NCBI GenBank assembly: GCA_005881715.1 | Contig: VBEE01000055.1 | Coordinates: forward strand, 46,661 to 89,931 | DNA: 43,271 nucleotides | Source: Chloroflexota bacterium | GTDB taxonomy: Bacteria; Chloroflexota; Dormibacteria; CF-121 | Reading direction: 5' to 3' | Part shown: in pieces, positions 42,968-43,271 of the stretch | Layout: each line of letters opens with the position of its first letter | Position numbering within the stretch: position 1 is the stretch's first letter | Notes under the pieces: generated by a model | Told to the model about the DNA's origin: nothing | The model's database searches: none | Seen by the model: only the letters and a program-made list of their open reading frames with translations | Program-made: the position numbers and the translations under genes

Positions 42968-43270
42968 CTAGCTGGCCTCCTCCGCTGGATAGAAGAGCGT
43001 GCGCCAGCCGCCGGCGGCGGGCACCAGGTGGACCTGGCGGCGCATGGTGACGTCGCGCCAGCCGTGCCGGATCCGGTAGCTCACGTCGAGCCGCGCCACG
43101 TTTCGATAGGTGCGATTCCGGTGGCGGTCGGTCCACTCGGGCACGATCTCCGAACCGCCCACCTGGGCCTCCAGCAGCTCGAACTCGGCCGCCTGCTGGC
43201 GCATGCGCTCGACGAACTCCTGACGGCTGCCCCAGGAACGCTGTGCGTCCTCGGCCAGCATGTCCCACAT
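42968..43270 (-). CDS. Unrecognised protein, C-terminal part, probably cut by the window edge
   Basis: The visible 100 residues begin at an ATG on the window edge (MWDMLAEDAQRSWGSRQEFVERM) and end YPAEEAS. The segment 'W..ML..DAQ..WGS..EFVERM' followed by beta-like stretches (RTYRNVARLDVSYRIRHGWRDVTMRRQVHLVPAAGGWRTLFYPAE) resembles the NTF2-like/lumazine-binding type of small extracytoplasmic domain, but this is a weak impression. The true start most likely lies beyond the window. Two GC-rich hairpins follow its stop. Confidence 0.6.
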   Translation of the reverse strand: MWDMLAEDAQRSWGSRQEFVERMRQQAAEFELLEAQVGGSEIVPEWTDRHRNRTYRNVARLDVSYRIRHGWRDVTMRRQVHLVPAAGGWRTLFYPAEEAS

Positions 43271-43271
43271 G

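Overview
The window is a high-GC bacterial chromosome segment centred on the replication origin. The gene content (dnaA-dnaN-recF-DUF721, the rpmH-rnpA-yidD-yidC-jag operon, parAB, gyrB and gyrA), a glycine decarboxylase split into two subunits, a DUF5679 zinc-ribbon protein, frequent GTG/TTG starts and -10-like boxes placed 6 nt before start codons all suggest a Gram-positive-type 'Terrabacteria' lineage. Chloroflexota or Dormibacterota is my best guess, with Actinobacteriota as the alternative. This is inferred from content and style only; no search was run.

Layout. Bases 1-5587 (minus strand) hold the replication operon: dnaA, dnaN, recF, a DUF721/DciA-like gene and an SF1 helicase cut by the window edge. 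Bases 5588-5941 are the probable oriC, with near-consensus DnaA boxes. Bases 5942-8221 (plus) hold the L34 / RNase P protein / YidD / YidC / Jag operon. Then come a small hypothetical gene, an M16 peptidase, signal peptidase I and nucleoside diphosphate kinase (8143-10985). On the minus strand follow parB, parA, a CPBP membrane protease, a slipin and an NfeD protease (11016-15939). A divergent 50-bp intergenic region separates nfeD from a plus-strand operon that starts with a sigma-factor-like protein lacking region 4 and continues with gcvT-gcvH-gcvPA-gcvPB (15990-20904). gyrB-plsX-fabF-gyrA follow (20960-27697), so two fatty-acid/phospholipid genes sit between the gyrase genes.

Bases 27700-35401 are a signalling and membrane region: a small TM protein without an obvious start codon, a PocR-GAF-GGDEF diguanylate cyclase, a NarL-type two-component pair, a 24-residue hydrophobic peptide with its own strong terminator, and an 841-residue protein that joins a multi-span membrane region, a complete HD-GYP domain and a complete-looking MFS transporter. 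This last protein is the most unusual gene I see. Then come a DUF5317-like membrane protein, an AI-2E/PerM permease, a metallophosphoesterase, two tandem TrkA-N proteins and a DUF5679 protein.

From about 38.4 kb the sequence looks richer in G/C-ending codons and carries visible coding damage. A PRC-barrel/MgtE-N/CBS gene is frameshifted by a small deletion, a PfkB-type kinase is broken twice (once by a perfect 10-bp tandem duplication), and a long imperfect inverted repeat lies between the MgtE-N gene and an NRAMP-related transporter. These may be real pseudogenes or assembly errors. The window ends with a PHP-domain phosphoesterase and two unrecognised genes on the minus strand.
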